Below are positions 42,484-50,547 of a stretch of DNA of 64,000 nucleotides, piece by piece. Under the pieces are notes generated by a model. That model did not search any database. It was not told the origin of the DNA and worked only from the letters and a program-made list of their open reading frames with translations. Positions within the stretch are counted from its first letter, which is position 1; each line of letters begins with the position of its first letter. The position numbers and the translations under genes are program-made. The DNA is from Bog-756 sp963704615 (GTDB taxonomy: Bacteria > Actinomycetota > Acidimicrobiia > Acidimicrobiales > RAAP-2): contig OY969923.1 in the NCBI GenBank assembly GCA_963704615.1, positions 744,001-808,000 of the forward strand. The letters are read 5' to 3'.

Positions 42484-43476
42484 ATGGCAGCTCAAACTCC
42501 CGTCACCGTTACCGTCACCGGGGCCGCGGGCCAGATCGGCTACTCGCTTCTGTTCCGCATCGGCTCGGGCCAGCTGCTCGGGCCCGACCAGCCGGTGGTC
42601 CTGCGCCTCCTCGAGATCGAGGCGGGGATGAAGGCACTCGAGGGAGTGGTCATGGAGATCGATGACTGCGCCTTTCCCTTGGTCAGCGACATCGTCACCA
42701 CCACCGACCTCGATACCGCGTTCGACCGCACCTCGTGGGCGCTGCTGGTTGGGTCGATCCCCCGGAAGGCGGGGATGGAGCGCGGCGACCTGCTCACGGT
42801 CAACGGTGGGATCTTCGGCCCCCAGGGCCGGGCCATCGCCAACAATGCCGCCGACGACGTGCGGGTGCTGGTGGTGGGGAACCCCTGCAACACCAACTGC
42901 TTGATCGCCCGCTCGAATGCCCCCGAGGTCCCCGCCGACCGCTGGTTCGCCATGACCCGACTGGACGAGAACCGGGCCAAAGCCCAACTGGCGGCCAAGG
43001 CCGGTGTGCCGGTGGGCACGGTGTCCAACCTGGCCGTCTGGGGGAACCACTCCACCACCCAGTTTCCCGACTATGCGCACGCCCTCATCGGCGGCAAGCC
43101 GGCCACCGAGGTGATCGACGACATGAGCTGGCTGCAGGGCGACTTCTTGGCCACCGTGCAGAAGCGGGGGGCGGCGATTATCGAGGCGCGAGGACTGTCC
43201 TCGGCGGCCTCGGCGGCCAACGCCGCCGTCGACTCGGTGGTCAGCATCAGGAACGCCACCCCGGGCGACGACTTCACCTCGTTGGCGGTGGTGTCCCGGG
43301 GCGAATACGGGATTCCCGAGGGCCTCCAGTTCGGCCTGCCGGTGCGGACCAACGGCGCCGGCGGCTGGACGGTCGTCGAAGGGCTGGAGCATGGCACCTT
43401 CGCCCAGGAGCGGATCCGGATCACCACCGAGGAGCTCGAGGCCGAGCGGGCCGACGTGGCCGACCTGCTTCCCTGA
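42484..43476 (+). CDS. mdh: malate dehydrogenase
   Basis: Mdh oxidises malate to oxaloacetate with NAD. The 330-residue product has the NAD motif VTGAAGQIGYSLLFRI. Substrate arginines are found in GSIPRKAGMERGDLL and AMTRLDENRAKAQL, and the catalytic His in VWGNHSTTQFPD. This is the LDH-like group that resembles cytosolic MDH. Together with icd, sucCD and sdh it places four TCA-cycle enzymes in 20 kb. Confidence 0.95.
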   Translation: MAAQTPVTVTVTGAAGQIGYSLLFRIGSGQLLGPDQPVVLRLLEIEAGMKALEGVVMEIDDCAFPLVSDIVTTTDLDTAFDRTSWALLVGSIPRKAGMERGDLLTVNGGIFGPQGRAIANNAADDVRVLVVGNPCNTNCLIARSNAPEVPADRWFAMTRLDENRAKAQLAAKAGVPVGTVSNLAVWGNHSTTQFPDYAHALIGGKPATEVIDDMSWLQGDFLATVQKRGAAIIEARGLSSAASAANAAVDSVVSIRNATPGDDFTSLAVVSRGEYGIPEGLQFGLPVRTNGAGGWTVVEGLEHGTFAQERIRITTEELEAERADVADLLP

Positions 43477-43495
43477 CCGGCCTCCCCGGCGTCCC

Positions 43496-43515
43496 CCGGC
43501 GGTTCAGGCCGCCGG
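43496..43515. terminator. bidirectional hairpin between mdh and the desaturase
   Basis: CCGGCGG (43496-43502) and CCGCCGG (43509-43515) flank a 6-nt loop between two convergent genes. The dyad overlaps the desaturase stop codon (43504-43506). Confidence 0.5.
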
Positions 43516-44478
43516 ATCCAGTACCGCCGCAGTGGGCCACCGGACCTTGGTGGCCCATCCGAATTGCTCGAAGCGGCGGATGAGCCAGGCCGAGGGGTCC
43601 ACCATGCCCGGGCGGGCGCCGTGGCGGGCCCAGCTGGGATGGGCGTGATGGACGTTGTGCCAGTTGTCGCCGAGGGACACGATGGCCAAGGGCCACAGGT
43701 TGGTGCTGCGGTCGGAGGTCCCCTCGGAGCGCCGTCCGAATGTGTGGCACAGCGAGTTGACCGACCAGGTGACGTGGTGGAGCAGGGCCATCCGCACCAG
43801 TCCGGCCCACAACAGAGCGGTCAGGCCCCCGACCAGGGTCCGCGACAGTCCGAACCCGATGGCAAAGGGGATGGCCAACGAGGCCAGGGCCAGAAGCGGA
43901 AACAGGCGGTCGATCCGCCGCATGTCGCGGTCGCGCAGCATGTCGGGGGCGTAGCGGGACGCACAGGACGCGTCCGACACGAAGAGCCAACCGACATGGG
44001 AGAAGGCGATGCCGCGCCACAGCGCCGCTCCGCTGTCGCCGTAGCGGTGGGGCGAGTGAGGATCACCGGCATGGTCGCTGAACATGTGGTGGCGGCGGTG
44101 GGTGGCCACCCAGCTGGTCACCGAACCCTCGACGGCCATCGATCCCAGAACGGCCAGGCTGATCCTCAGCCCCCGGCTGGAGGTGAATCCGCTGTGGGTG
44201 AACAGCCGGTGGAATCCGATGGTGACTCCGAAGCCGGTGATGGCGTAGAGGACGACCCCGATGATCACGTCGGACAGATTGAGCGAGTGACCCCACAGCC
44301 AGGGGACGACGATGGCCAGGGCCACCGCGGGCCCGGCCACGATGGCCACGGTGATCAGCTTCTGGGAGGCGTGCACCCTCGAAGGTGCCCCGGCGCTCTC
44401 GTCAGGGTCGACGGCAGCCATCGCCTCGGGTACAACGGACACGGATCCCACGGGACCTCCGGAGGCGCCTGCGCGCAT
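43504..44478 (-). CDS. acyl-CoA/fatty acid delta-9-type desaturase
   Basis: This membrane di-iron desaturase probably introduces a double bond in fatty acyl chains. The three His boxes are H90-X4-H95 (GFHRLFTH), H127-X2-H130-H131 (THRRHH) and H274-X2-H277-H278 (WHNVHH). Hydrophobic pairs lie at about 42-62, 68-88, 105-122 and 192-230, matching four membrane helices. It has 324 residues. The N-terminal 30 residues are poorly conserved, so the exact start (ATG 44478) is less sure. Confidence 0.9.
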   Translation of the reverse strand: MRAGASGGPVGSVSVVPEAMAAVDPDESAGAPSRVHASQKLITVAIVAGPAVALAIVVPWLWGHSLNLSDVIIGVVLYAITGFGVTIGFHRLFTHSGFTSSRGLRISLAVLGSMAVEGSVTSWVATHRRHHMFSDHAGDPHSPHRYGDSGAALWRGIAFSHVGWLFVSDASCASRYAPDMLRDRDMRRIDRLFPLLALASLAIPFAIGFGLSRTLVGGLTALLWAGLVRMALLHHVTWSVNSLCHTFGRRSEGTSDRSTNLWPLAIVSLGDNWHNVHHAHPSWARHGARPGMVDPSAWLIRRFEQFGWATKVRWPTAAVLDPAA

Positions 44479-44606
44479 GAGGCAAGGCCAAACCGGGCTG
44501 TCTCAGAGGGCCGAGCGACTTTCTTCTACTGTACAGGAGGGGGGCGGGTTGGGGAGATCGCGGCACGGGAACAACGGCACCGGCCCGCCGGCGCGGCCAT
44601 GGCGGT

Positions 44607-45107
44607 TCAGCCGTGCACCACGACGATGAGCTTCCAGAGCCGGACCAGAGCGGGACAGGCCTGGCCGGCCGGGCACAGAACCGAGCCGGCGGAGGACACG
44701 ATGGCCTGGCCGACGTCGACGGCCAGGAGTTCGGCATCGAGCCGACCCGAGGGTCCCCGCCGGACTGCGGTCACCTCGACGGCGCTCGAGTCACTGACCG
44801 GTGTGGTCCAGTTGTAGCCGGGATCGAGTTCCACCCGGACCACACCACCGACCCCGGTGGAGGCTCGGCAGGGGGCAGTCGAGGTGACGACGACCCCGGC
44901 GCCGGGCACCACGGCGCAGGCGCCGGCCGTCGGCGATCCAGCCGAGCCCGGGGCGGTGGCCGGTGGGGCGGTGGCCGAAGCAGTGGTGGTGGTGCGCTCG
45001 ACCCCGGGGGACGCGGCCGGAGTACCACAGGCCGCGATCAGTGCCGCCAACCCCGACACGGCAGCCGCCTGCCACAGCCTCCCGTCGCCCGGGCGGCCCC
45101 GGGTCAC
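44607..45107 (-). CDS. putative lipoprotein
   Basis: No family is recognised. The GTG start gives 166 residues with a lipoprotein signal: hydrophobic 14-26 and lipobox LIAAC with lipidated C27. A Thr/Ala/Pro linker (about 38-60) leads to a compact domain with four cysteines (CAVVPG, APCRAS, VLCPAG, QACPAL) and a VRVELDPGYNW strand. It follows the di-iron gene by 36 nt on the same strand and may share its transcript. Confidence 0.75.
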   Translation of the reverse strand: MTRGRPGDGRLWQAAAVSGLAALIAACGTPAASPGVERTTTTASATAPPATAPGSAGSPTAGACAVVPGAGVVVTSTAPCRASTGVGGVVRVELDPGYNWTTPVSDSSAVEVTAVRRGPSGRLDAELLAVDVGQAIVSSAGSVLCPAGQACPALVRLWKLIVVVHG

Positions 45108-45143
45108 CGGTGCCGTGAACGGGACCGGTGGGTGTGGTCCCGT

Positions 45144-46226
45144 TCAGGACTCGAGGGTTGAACCGGCAGCGATGGCCTCGTCGATCGGCCCACGCAAGGC
45201 GTCGATCTGCTCGGCGACCGACTCGTCCTCGGCCATGACCTGGTCGAGATCGGTGGACTCGTAGCCGATGACGCCCATGTCGGCGAATGTCTGGCGCATC
45301 TTCGGGCCCCAGAGCCCGACGTCCTTCAGGGTGGGAACGATCCTGGTGAACAACAGGCTGCGGAACATCTTCTGGCTCTCGCTCTCGTTGACGTACTGGA
45401 TGCACGCCTCGGCGTCGTAGCCCACGCACTCCCACAGCTCGTTGGCCAAAAACCGGTCACGCATCCGGTAACAGGCATCGGCGCAGAATTCCTCTCGGTC
45501 ATCCCGTTCGGCCTGGGTCAGTTGTGGGTAGTAGTCGCGCAGAGCCAGGCGGCCGAACATCACGTGGCGCGCCTCGTCCTGCATCACATAGGCATTGACC
45601 GCCTTTCCCAGCGGATCGCCCGTCGTGTTCCGAATGAGACCGAACGCGGCCAGGGCCAGGCCCTCGATGAGGACCTGCATGCCGAGGTAGGTCATGTCCC
45701 AGCGGGAATCACTCAAGACGTCGTCGAGTAGCGACTGGAGATTGTCGTTGATGGGGTAGGCCATCTCGATCTTGTCGAGAAAGCGCGAATAGGCCTCGAC
45801 GTGTCGCGCCTCGTCCATCACCTGGGTAGCGGCGTAGTACTTCGAGTCGATGTCGGGGACGGTCTGCACGATCTTCGCCGTGCAGATCAATGCACCCTGC
45901 TCGCCGTGCAGGAACTGGCTGAATTGCCAGGCGACCATGTGCCGGCGCAGGTTGCCGCGCTCGGCTTGGGTCAGTTTGTCCCACATCGGTGATCCGAAGA
46001 TGGGTACCAGCTCGTCAGGCATCGACAACGGGTTGTCCAGATCGGGGTCGTGGGACCAGTCGATGCGCTGGTTGGCGTCCCACTGCTTCTTCTTCCCCTT
46101 GTCGTAGAGGTTGATCAGCTTTTCGCGGCCGCTGTCGTAATCCCAGGTGAACTTGGCCGTTCCCGTCTTGTCCCCGGTCTGCCATCCGGTCTTGTCCACC
46201 GGAATCTGAAAGACCTTGGTACCCAT
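45144..46226 (-). CDS. R2-like/ferritin-like di-iron protein
   Basis: The 360-residue helical protein has a complete four-helix di-iron site: E109 (HGEQGALI), E139 and H142 (MDEARHVEAY), E188 (LIEGLALA), E218 and H221 (QDEARHVMFG). This six-ligand layout fits ribonucleotide reductase R2-like oxidases, stearoyl-ACP desaturases and AurF-type oxygenases. I see nothing that decides between them; the absence of an R1 gene nearby argues against ribonucleotide reduction. ATG 46226 has GGGAGGA upstream, one of the strongest Shine-Dalgarno sequences here. Confidence 0.82.
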   Translation of the reverse strand: MGTKVFQIPVDKTGWQTGDKTGTAKFTWDYDSGREKLINLYDKGKKKQWDANQRIDWSHDPDLDNPLSMPDELVPIFGSPMWDKLTQAERGNLRRHMVAWQFSQFLHGEQGALICTAKIVQTVPDIDSKYYAATQVMDEARHVEAYSRFLDKIEMAYPINDNLQSLLDDVLSDSRWDMTYLGMQVLIEGLALAAFGLIRNTTGDPLGKAVNAYVMQDEARHVMFGRLALRDYYPQLTQAERDDREEFCADACYRMRDRFLANELWECVGYDAEACIQYVNESESQKMFRSLLFTRIVPTLKDVGLWGPKMRQTFADMGVIGYESTDLDQVMAEDESVAEQIDALRGPIDEAIAAGSTLES

Positions 46227-46336
46227 GGTTGGTCCTCCCGCTCGTGCCCACCGAAGAGTCTGGGTGAAGGGCATGGACCTGTCAATCGCCAACCCCGCGG
46301 GGATGGCGGACACCACCGGCGGGGGCCGGGCCGGTC

Positions 46337-46810
46337 TCAGCCGCCCTCGGCCGCGACCTCCAACTCGGCGATGTCCAACTTGACCATGGCCAACATCGCC
46401 TGCATCACCCGGTTCGCACGCTTGGGGTCGGGATCGCTCATCAGTTCGCCCAACCGGTTGGGGACGATCTGCCACGACACACCGAAGCGGTCGGTGAGCC
46501 ATCCGCACCGCGACGGCTGGCCGCCGTCGAGGAGGCGGTCCCAGTAGCGGTCGAGTTGATCCTGGGTCTCACAGTTGACGACGAAGGAGACCGCAGGAGT
46601 GAAGCGGTAGGTCGGTCCGCCGTTCAGGGCCATGAAGGGCCGGCCGTCCAACTCGAAATTCACGATCAGGGTGGTGCCCTCGTCGCCGGGGGCATCGGGC
46701 CCGTTCGTGCTGGCGGTGAGCCGCCGTGAATTGGGAAAGATGGCGATGTACTGGTCGACGGCCGCGTCGGCGTCGCCGTCGAACCACAGGCAGGGGGTGA
46801 TCGGCGTCAT
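46337..46810 (-). CDS. VOC superfamily protein, PhnB/3-demethylubiquinone methyltransferase-like fold
   Basis: This is a small cytoplasmic VOC protein of 157 residues. ITPCLWFDGDADAAVDQYIA and LNGGPTYRFTPAVSFVVNC are typical of PhnB-like proteins, as is the ending PNRLGELMSDPDPKRANRVM. The function is unknown. A TACGAT hexamer (46817-46822, minus strand) is 6 nt before ATG 46810, so a leaderless mRNA is likely. Confidence 0.88.
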   Translation of the reverse strand: MTPITPCLWFDGDADAAVDQYIAIFPNSRRLTASTNGPDAPGDEGTTLIVNFELDGRPFMALNGGPTYRFTPAVSFVVNCETQDQLDRYWDRLLDGGQPSRCGWLTDRFGVSWQIVPNRLGELMSDPDPKRANRVMQAMLAMVKLDIAELEVAAEGG

Positions 46811-46816
46811 GACGAA

Positions 46817-46822
46817 ATCGTA
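46817..46822 (-). promoter_or_regulatory. -10-like hexamer before the PhnB-like gene
   Basis: On the minus strand TACGAT is followed by 6 nt and ATG 46810, the same spacing as at udg, mdh and the LysR gene. Confidence 0.5.
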
Positions 46823-46875
46823 GGTCGCACGGTCGTCGTCGTTCGAGCGGTCAGAGACGAGGCCCCAGTGTTGGT

Positions 46876-47691
46876 TCAGGCTCCGGCGAAGAAGTCGATG
46901 AGGATGGCGCCGACCTCCTCGCCGTGGGTGAAGACGCCCAGGTGACTGGCTCCCGCGATCTCCTCGAAGTGCGCTCCCGGAATGACGGCCGCCGCCTGGC
47001 GCGCACGGGCCGGTGGGGAGTCGACATCGTGCTCGAAGGCCAGCACCAGGCAAGGCACCGAGATGGTGGGCCACGCCTCGGTCCGGACCAGGTCGGTCGA
47101 CCAGGCCAGGCAGGCCTGGTACTGACCCAAGCGCCCCGGGTTGGGCCACTCGGGCAGGTCGCCGATCATCGACAGCCAGGCCTCGACCACCTGGTCGTCC
47201 TGCAGGTCGTGATTGGGCAGGTAACGCAGGGTCTCCGTCGCGTAGAAGAGAGGGGGCAGGCCGACGTCGAGCCGAGCCAGGTCGCGCTCGACGGTGGTGA
47301 TGGCCTTCTCCCAGGCCGTGGCCACGTTGCAGCTGCCCATGAAGGCGGCCCCCTCCAGCCGCTCGGGGTGGCGGATGGCCAGGGTCTCGGCCACCCAACC
47401 ACCCATCGAGTGGCCGGCGATGCGCACCGAGTCCATCCCCAGGTGATCGAGAAGACCGAGGGTGTCCGACACCAGATCGTCGATCGAGTACGGGGCCGGC
47501 GGGGACGACGAAGGACTCACACCCCGGTTGTCGAAGGTGACGACCTGGTACCCGGCCCCGGTGAGAGCGGGGACCAGGCTGAGCTGCCATGCGACTGCCG
47601 GTTGGCCACACCCACAGACGAGGACGACCGGGTCCCCCTCACCGAACACGTCGTAGGCGATGGTCACCTCGCCCAAGGTCAGCTCTGGCAT
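46876..47691 (-). CDS. alpha/beta hydrolase
   Basis: This 271-residue cytoplasmic hydrolase has the nucleophile S95 in AGHSMGGWVAE. The acid is probably in AFEHDVDSPP near residue 222, and the base His in GASHLGVF near 249. The oxyanion region is VLVCGCGQPAVAW. The substrate is unknown; such genes are often esterases or C-C hydrolases. ATG 47691 has GGAGAGGACAGG just upstream, so the start is firm. Confidence 0.88.
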   Translation of the reverse strand: MPELTLGEVTIAYDVFGEGDPVVLVCGCGQPAVAWQLSLVPALTGAGYQVVTFDNRGVSPSSSPPAPYSIDDLVSDTLGLLDHLGMDSVRIAGHSMGGWVAETLAIRHPERLEGAAFMGSCNVATAWEKAITTVERDLARLDVGLPPLFYATETLRYLPNHDLQDDQVVEAWLSMIGDLPEWPNPGRLGQYQACLAWSTDLVRTEAWPTISVPCLVLAFEHDVDSPPARARQAAAVIPGAHFEEIAGASHLGVFTHGEEVGAILIDFFAGA

Positions 47692-47817
47692 CCCTGTCCT
47701 CTCCGAGCGAAGGGGATGGGACCCTGGTCACTCCGTCGGTGCTGCCTGCGAGAAGGATAGGTGCCGTCCGGTTGGACACGACGGCCCTCGGGCCCGCCGG
47801 TGCGACGCGTGGCCGGC

Positions 47818-48213
47818 CTAGCGGGCAGGAGAGGAGATCTCCTCGGACCGGAAGCTCACGGTGAGTAGGGCGCTGGCCACCAGTCGGTCGTCCCGGCCGG
47901 CGTCGTAGACGTGGACCTCCACGACCCCCTGCCGACGGCCGGCCCGGAGGACGACGGCCACGGCCCGGAGCGGACCGGCGGTCGCCGCGGCCAGATAGCT
48001 CAGCGCCACGCTGGAGGTGACCACCGAGCGGTTGCCGGCCTGCACGGCGGCATAGGCGGCGGCCCGGTCGACGAGGCTGGCGACCAGCCCTCCGTGGACG
48101 GATCCGGTCGGGCCCCGAATGGCGTCGATGATCTCCAGCTCGACCACATGGGCACCGTCCTGGTCGAAACTTCGGTGGGGTATCTGTTCGAGGAGGGGGC
48201 AGCCCATGGACAT
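47818..48213 (-). CDS. PaaI-type hotdog-fold thioesterase
   Basis: The 131-residue protein has the hotdog motif GSVHGGLVASLVDRAAAYA, typical of PaaI and menaquinone-type acyl-CoA thioesterases, and a C-terminal strand EVHVYDAGRDDRLVASALL. The start is set at ATG 48213 from the TAGCAT hexamer 8 nt upstream; ATG 48207 is also possible. An upstream in-frame ATG (48294) lies beyond the promoter. It is divergent from the SDR gene. Confidence 0.88.
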   Translation of the reverse strand: MSMGCPLLEQIPHRSFDQDGAHVVELEIIDAIRGPTGSVHGGLVASLVDRAAAYAAVQAGNRSVVTSSVALSYLAAATAGPLRAVAVVLRAGRRQGVVEVHVYDAGRDDRLVASALLTVSFRSEEISSPAR

Positions 48214-48221
48214 GGGTGGGC

Positions 48222-48227
48222 ATGCTA
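48222..48227 (-). promoter_or_regulatory. -10-like hexamer before the thioesterase
   Basis: TAGCAT on the minus strand is followed by GCCCACCC and ATG 48213. The spacer is identical to that of the divergent SDR gene. Confidence 0.55.
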
Positions 48228-48304
48228 GATGGCCGCCAACCCTGTCCCCGGTGGCGGGGAGCCCACCGTGGGTCCGGGCCATCACTGCTGGCAACCACAG
48301 AAGT

Positions 48305-48310
48305 TAGAGT
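48305..48310 (+). promoter_or_regulatory. -10-like hexamer before the SDR gene
   Basis: TAGAGT is followed by GCCCACCC and ATG 48319. It is back-to-back with the thioesterase promoter, with 77 nt between the hexamers. Confidence 0.55.
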
Positions 48311-48318
48311 GCCCACCC

Positions 48319-49125
48319 ATGGCCCTGACCCGTGATTCCATCCTGCTGACCGACAGGGTGGCGGTGGTGACCGGGGGCGGCTCGGGTATCGGGCGGGGCA
48401 TCGCCCGGGGGCTGGCGACCTTCGGCGCCTCGGTCGTCATCTGGGAGCGCGATCCCGAGACGTGCGCGGCGGCGGCCGCCGAGGTCGGCGGGCTGGGGAT
48501 CGCCGTCGACGTCCGCGAGGCGGCCGAGGTCGACGCCGCCCTCGAGCGCACCGAACACGAGGTCGGGTCGGTACGGATCCTGGTCAACAATGCCGGTGGG
48601 GTGTTCGCCACTCCGTTTCTCGACAGCACCGAAAAAGGCTGGGACGCCCTCTACCGGGCCAACCTCAAACACGTGCTGTTGTGCACCCACCGGGTGGCCG
48701 GCCGGATGGTCGACGCCGGCATCCCCGGCAGCATCATCAGTGTCACCTCGATCGAAGGAGTCCGGGCCGCACCCGGCTACGCCGCCTATGCCGCGGCCAA
48801 GGCCGGGGTGATCAACTTCACCAAGACCGCCGCCCTCGAGTTGGCCCCCCACGGGATCAGGGTCAACGCCCTGGCCCCCGACATCACCCTGACCGAAGGA
48901 CTCGCCTCGGTGGCCCCGCCCGGCAGTGAGGAACGGTTCGGTCACGTCGTACCTCTGGGCCGACCCGGTCATGTCGACGAGATGGCCGGTGCCGCCGTCT
49001 TCCTGGCCTCCGACCTCGCCAGTTATCTGACCGGCGAGACCCTCCACGTCGACGGAGGGACTCACGCCGCCAGCGGGTGGTATCACCATCCGACCAACGA
49101 GCACTACGTGCTGGGTCCCGCCTGA
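48319..49125 (+). CDS. short-chain dehydrogenase/reductase
   Basis: This classical SDR of 268 residues has the cofactor motif VVTGGGSGIGRGIA (about 18-31), the NNAGGVF strand and the catalytic Ser in ISVTSIEG with Y-X3-K in YAAYAAAKAGV. The C-terminal YLTGETLHVDGGTHAASGW is typical. An acid-rich IWERD after strand 2 suggests NAD rather than NADP, which is inference. The substrate is unknown. The upstream in-frame ATG 48229 is rejected because it precedes the promoter. Confidence 0.9.
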   Translation: MALTRDSILLTDRVAVVTGGGSGIGRGIARGLATFGASVVIWERDPETCAAAAAEVGGLGIAVDVREAAEVDAALERTEHEVGSVRILVNNAGGVFATPFLDSTEKGWDALYRANLKHVLLCTHRVAGRMVDAGIPGSIISVTSIEGVRAAPGYAAYAAAKAGVINFTKTAALELAPHGIRVNALAPDITLTEGLASVAPPGSEERFGHVVPLGRPGHVDEMAGAAVFLASDLASYLTGETLHVDGGTHAASGWYHHPTNEHYVLGPA

Positions 49126-49147
49126 ACCCGACCGGCGACGGGAAGCC

Positions 49148-49528
49148 CTATCCGGGGATCAGCTCGATGCGGTTGCCGAACGGGTCGTCCACGTACCACC
49201 GGGGCTGGCCCGGAACGTCCTCGGCCCGGCGGGTGGGGAAGCCCGAGCGGTCGAGCAGCTCGCACAGCTGCTCGAGGTGGGAGACCACCAGCGCGGGATG
49301 GGCCTTGCGGGCCGGTCGGAAGTCCTTCTCCACCCCGAGATGGACTTTGACCGGTCCCCGCTCGAACCAGCAACCCCCGCGCCCGGCCAGCTCGGGTGGT
49401 TTGGGCACGCGGGGGAGGCCGAGCATGGCCGCGTAGAAGGCCTCGGCCCGGGCTTCGGCGTCGGCACCCGGCGGCATGGCCAGCTGCACGTGGTCGATGC
49501 CCTCGACCCGGGGTCGTGGCGATGTCAG
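49148..49528 (-). CDS. VOC/glyoxalase superfamily protein, apparent CTG start
   Basis: This 126-residue VOC protein begins LTSPRPRVEGIDHVQLAMPP, and its first-strand His (IDHVQLAM) is a metal-ligand position. It ends WYVDDPFGNRIELIPG, with the C-terminal Glu ligand. No ATG, GTG or TTG lies in frame before that His; CTG 49528 overlaps the stop of the upstream VOC gene as CTGA. An internal GTG at the IDHV valine would remove the ligand. The function is unknown. Confidence 0.8.
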   Translation of the reverse strand: MTSPRPRVEGIDHVQLAMPPGADAEARAEAFYAAMLGLPRVPKPPELAGRGGCWFERGPVKVHLGVEKDFRPARKAHPALVVSHLEQLCELLDRSGFPTRRAEDVPGQPRWYVDDPFGNRIELIPG

Positions 49529-49965
49529 TGCTGGTCGCCTCCGGGGTGCGCAGGGCGGAGGTCCCGCCGCAGCGGGTGGTCGGCCGGCACCTCGACCAGA
49601 TGGATGGGGAGGCCGTCGGGATCGTCGATCCAGGCTTCGATCAGACCCCAGGGCTCGAGCACCGGGGGCCGGGCCACGACGACGCCGCGCCCGACCAGCT
49701 CGGTGATGGCCGCCTCGACGGAGCGCACCTGCAGCCACAGGGCCACCCGACCCCCGACCGCGGCGCCGTCGAGCGCGAGAGGCGGGGAGGCCGGCCCGGC
49801 CGCCACCACCTCGATGAGGCCGCCACCGGCGAAGAAGACCACCCCCCGACCCTCCCCCTCGCCGAACTCCCGGGCCACCGGCAGGTTCAGCGCCTCGCCG
49901 TAGAAGGCGAGGGAGCGGTCGAGGTCCGCGGGACGGATGATGGTCCTCGAGGTCAGAACGTCCAT
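49525..49965 (-). CDS. VOC/glyoxalase superfamily protein
   Basis: This 146-residue VOC-fold protein (SRTIIRPADLDRSLAFYGEAL, later WIDDPDGLPIHLVEVPADHP) resembles the lyase/dioxygenase family. The first-strand ligand position is Thr or Ile rather than His, so metal binding is doubtful. ATG 49965 follows AAGGGGGG. It is coupled to the next VOC gene by a 4-nt overlap, and the two may form a heterodimer, which is inference. Confidence 0.85.
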   Translation of the reverse strand: MDVLTSRTIIRPADLDRSLAFYGEALNLPVAREFGEGEGRGVVFFAGGGLIEVVAAGPASPPLALDGAAVGGRVALWLQVRSVEAAITELVGRGVVVARPPVLEPWGLIEAWIDDPDGLPIHLVEVPADHPLRRDLRPAHPGGDQH

Positions 49966-50051
49966 GTCCCCCCTTGTGGTGGCCGCCGGGTGGTTCCCGA
50001 CCCCACGCTGCCATGCCGGCACCGTCGGTGCCACCGGCCGGTGCCCACCGA

Positions 50052-50492
50052 TCAGTAGGTGGTCGGAGTCACCACCGACTGGGTGGAGGCGCGGGCCGCC
50101 TCGAGCATCCCCTGGGCCGCGACCAGGACCGAGAGATCACCGCGCACCCGGATCCGGCCCGCGTTGAGCGCCTCGGCCGGAGCCAGCTCGCCCCGTGACA
50201 TCGCCGCCGCGTCGTCATAGGACAGGGCGATGGTGACGTCGCCCTGTCCTACGTCGGGTCCGGCCCCGCCCTCGTCCGTCCCCCGGGGCGTCACCTCGAG
50301 GTGGAGGGAGCCGGCGTCGACCCGGAGCACCAGGCGGACGTGGCCCTCGGGACCGCCCCGCACCTCCTGGACCACGGTGAACCGACCGTCGGCCGCGGCC
50401 AGACCGGCGTCGGGACCGGGACCGGGCACCACCACGTCGGCGAGGGCGGCGTTGAGCTCCTCGGCCCACGACGGGCTCAGGAAGCGGGCCAC
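50052..50492 (-). CDS. SCP2 sterol-binding domain protein
   Basis: The 146-residue product is a stand-alone SCP2-like lipid-binding domain. Strands RFTVVQEVRGGPEGHVRLVL and SLHLEVTPRG precede DVTIALSYDDAAAMSRGELA, then GRIRVRGDLSVLVAAQGMLE, the end of the SCP2 fold. It probably carries fatty acyl or sterol-like ligands in the cytoplasm. GTG 50492 has GGAGAG upstream. It lies 56 nt beyond sdhB on the same strand. Confidence 0.85.
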   Translation of the reverse strand: MARFLSPSWAEELNAALADVVVPGPGPDAGLAAADGRFTVVQEVRGGPEGHVRLVLRVDAGSLHLEVTPRGTDEGGAGPDVGQGDVTIALSYDDAAAMSRGELAPAEALNAGRIRVRGDLSVLVAAQGMLEAARASTQSVVTPTTY

Positions 50493-50547
50493 GCCGGTCT
50501 CTCCGATCCCTCTGTCAGCGCCACCCCGGCGCGCCTGCGGTCGGGGC

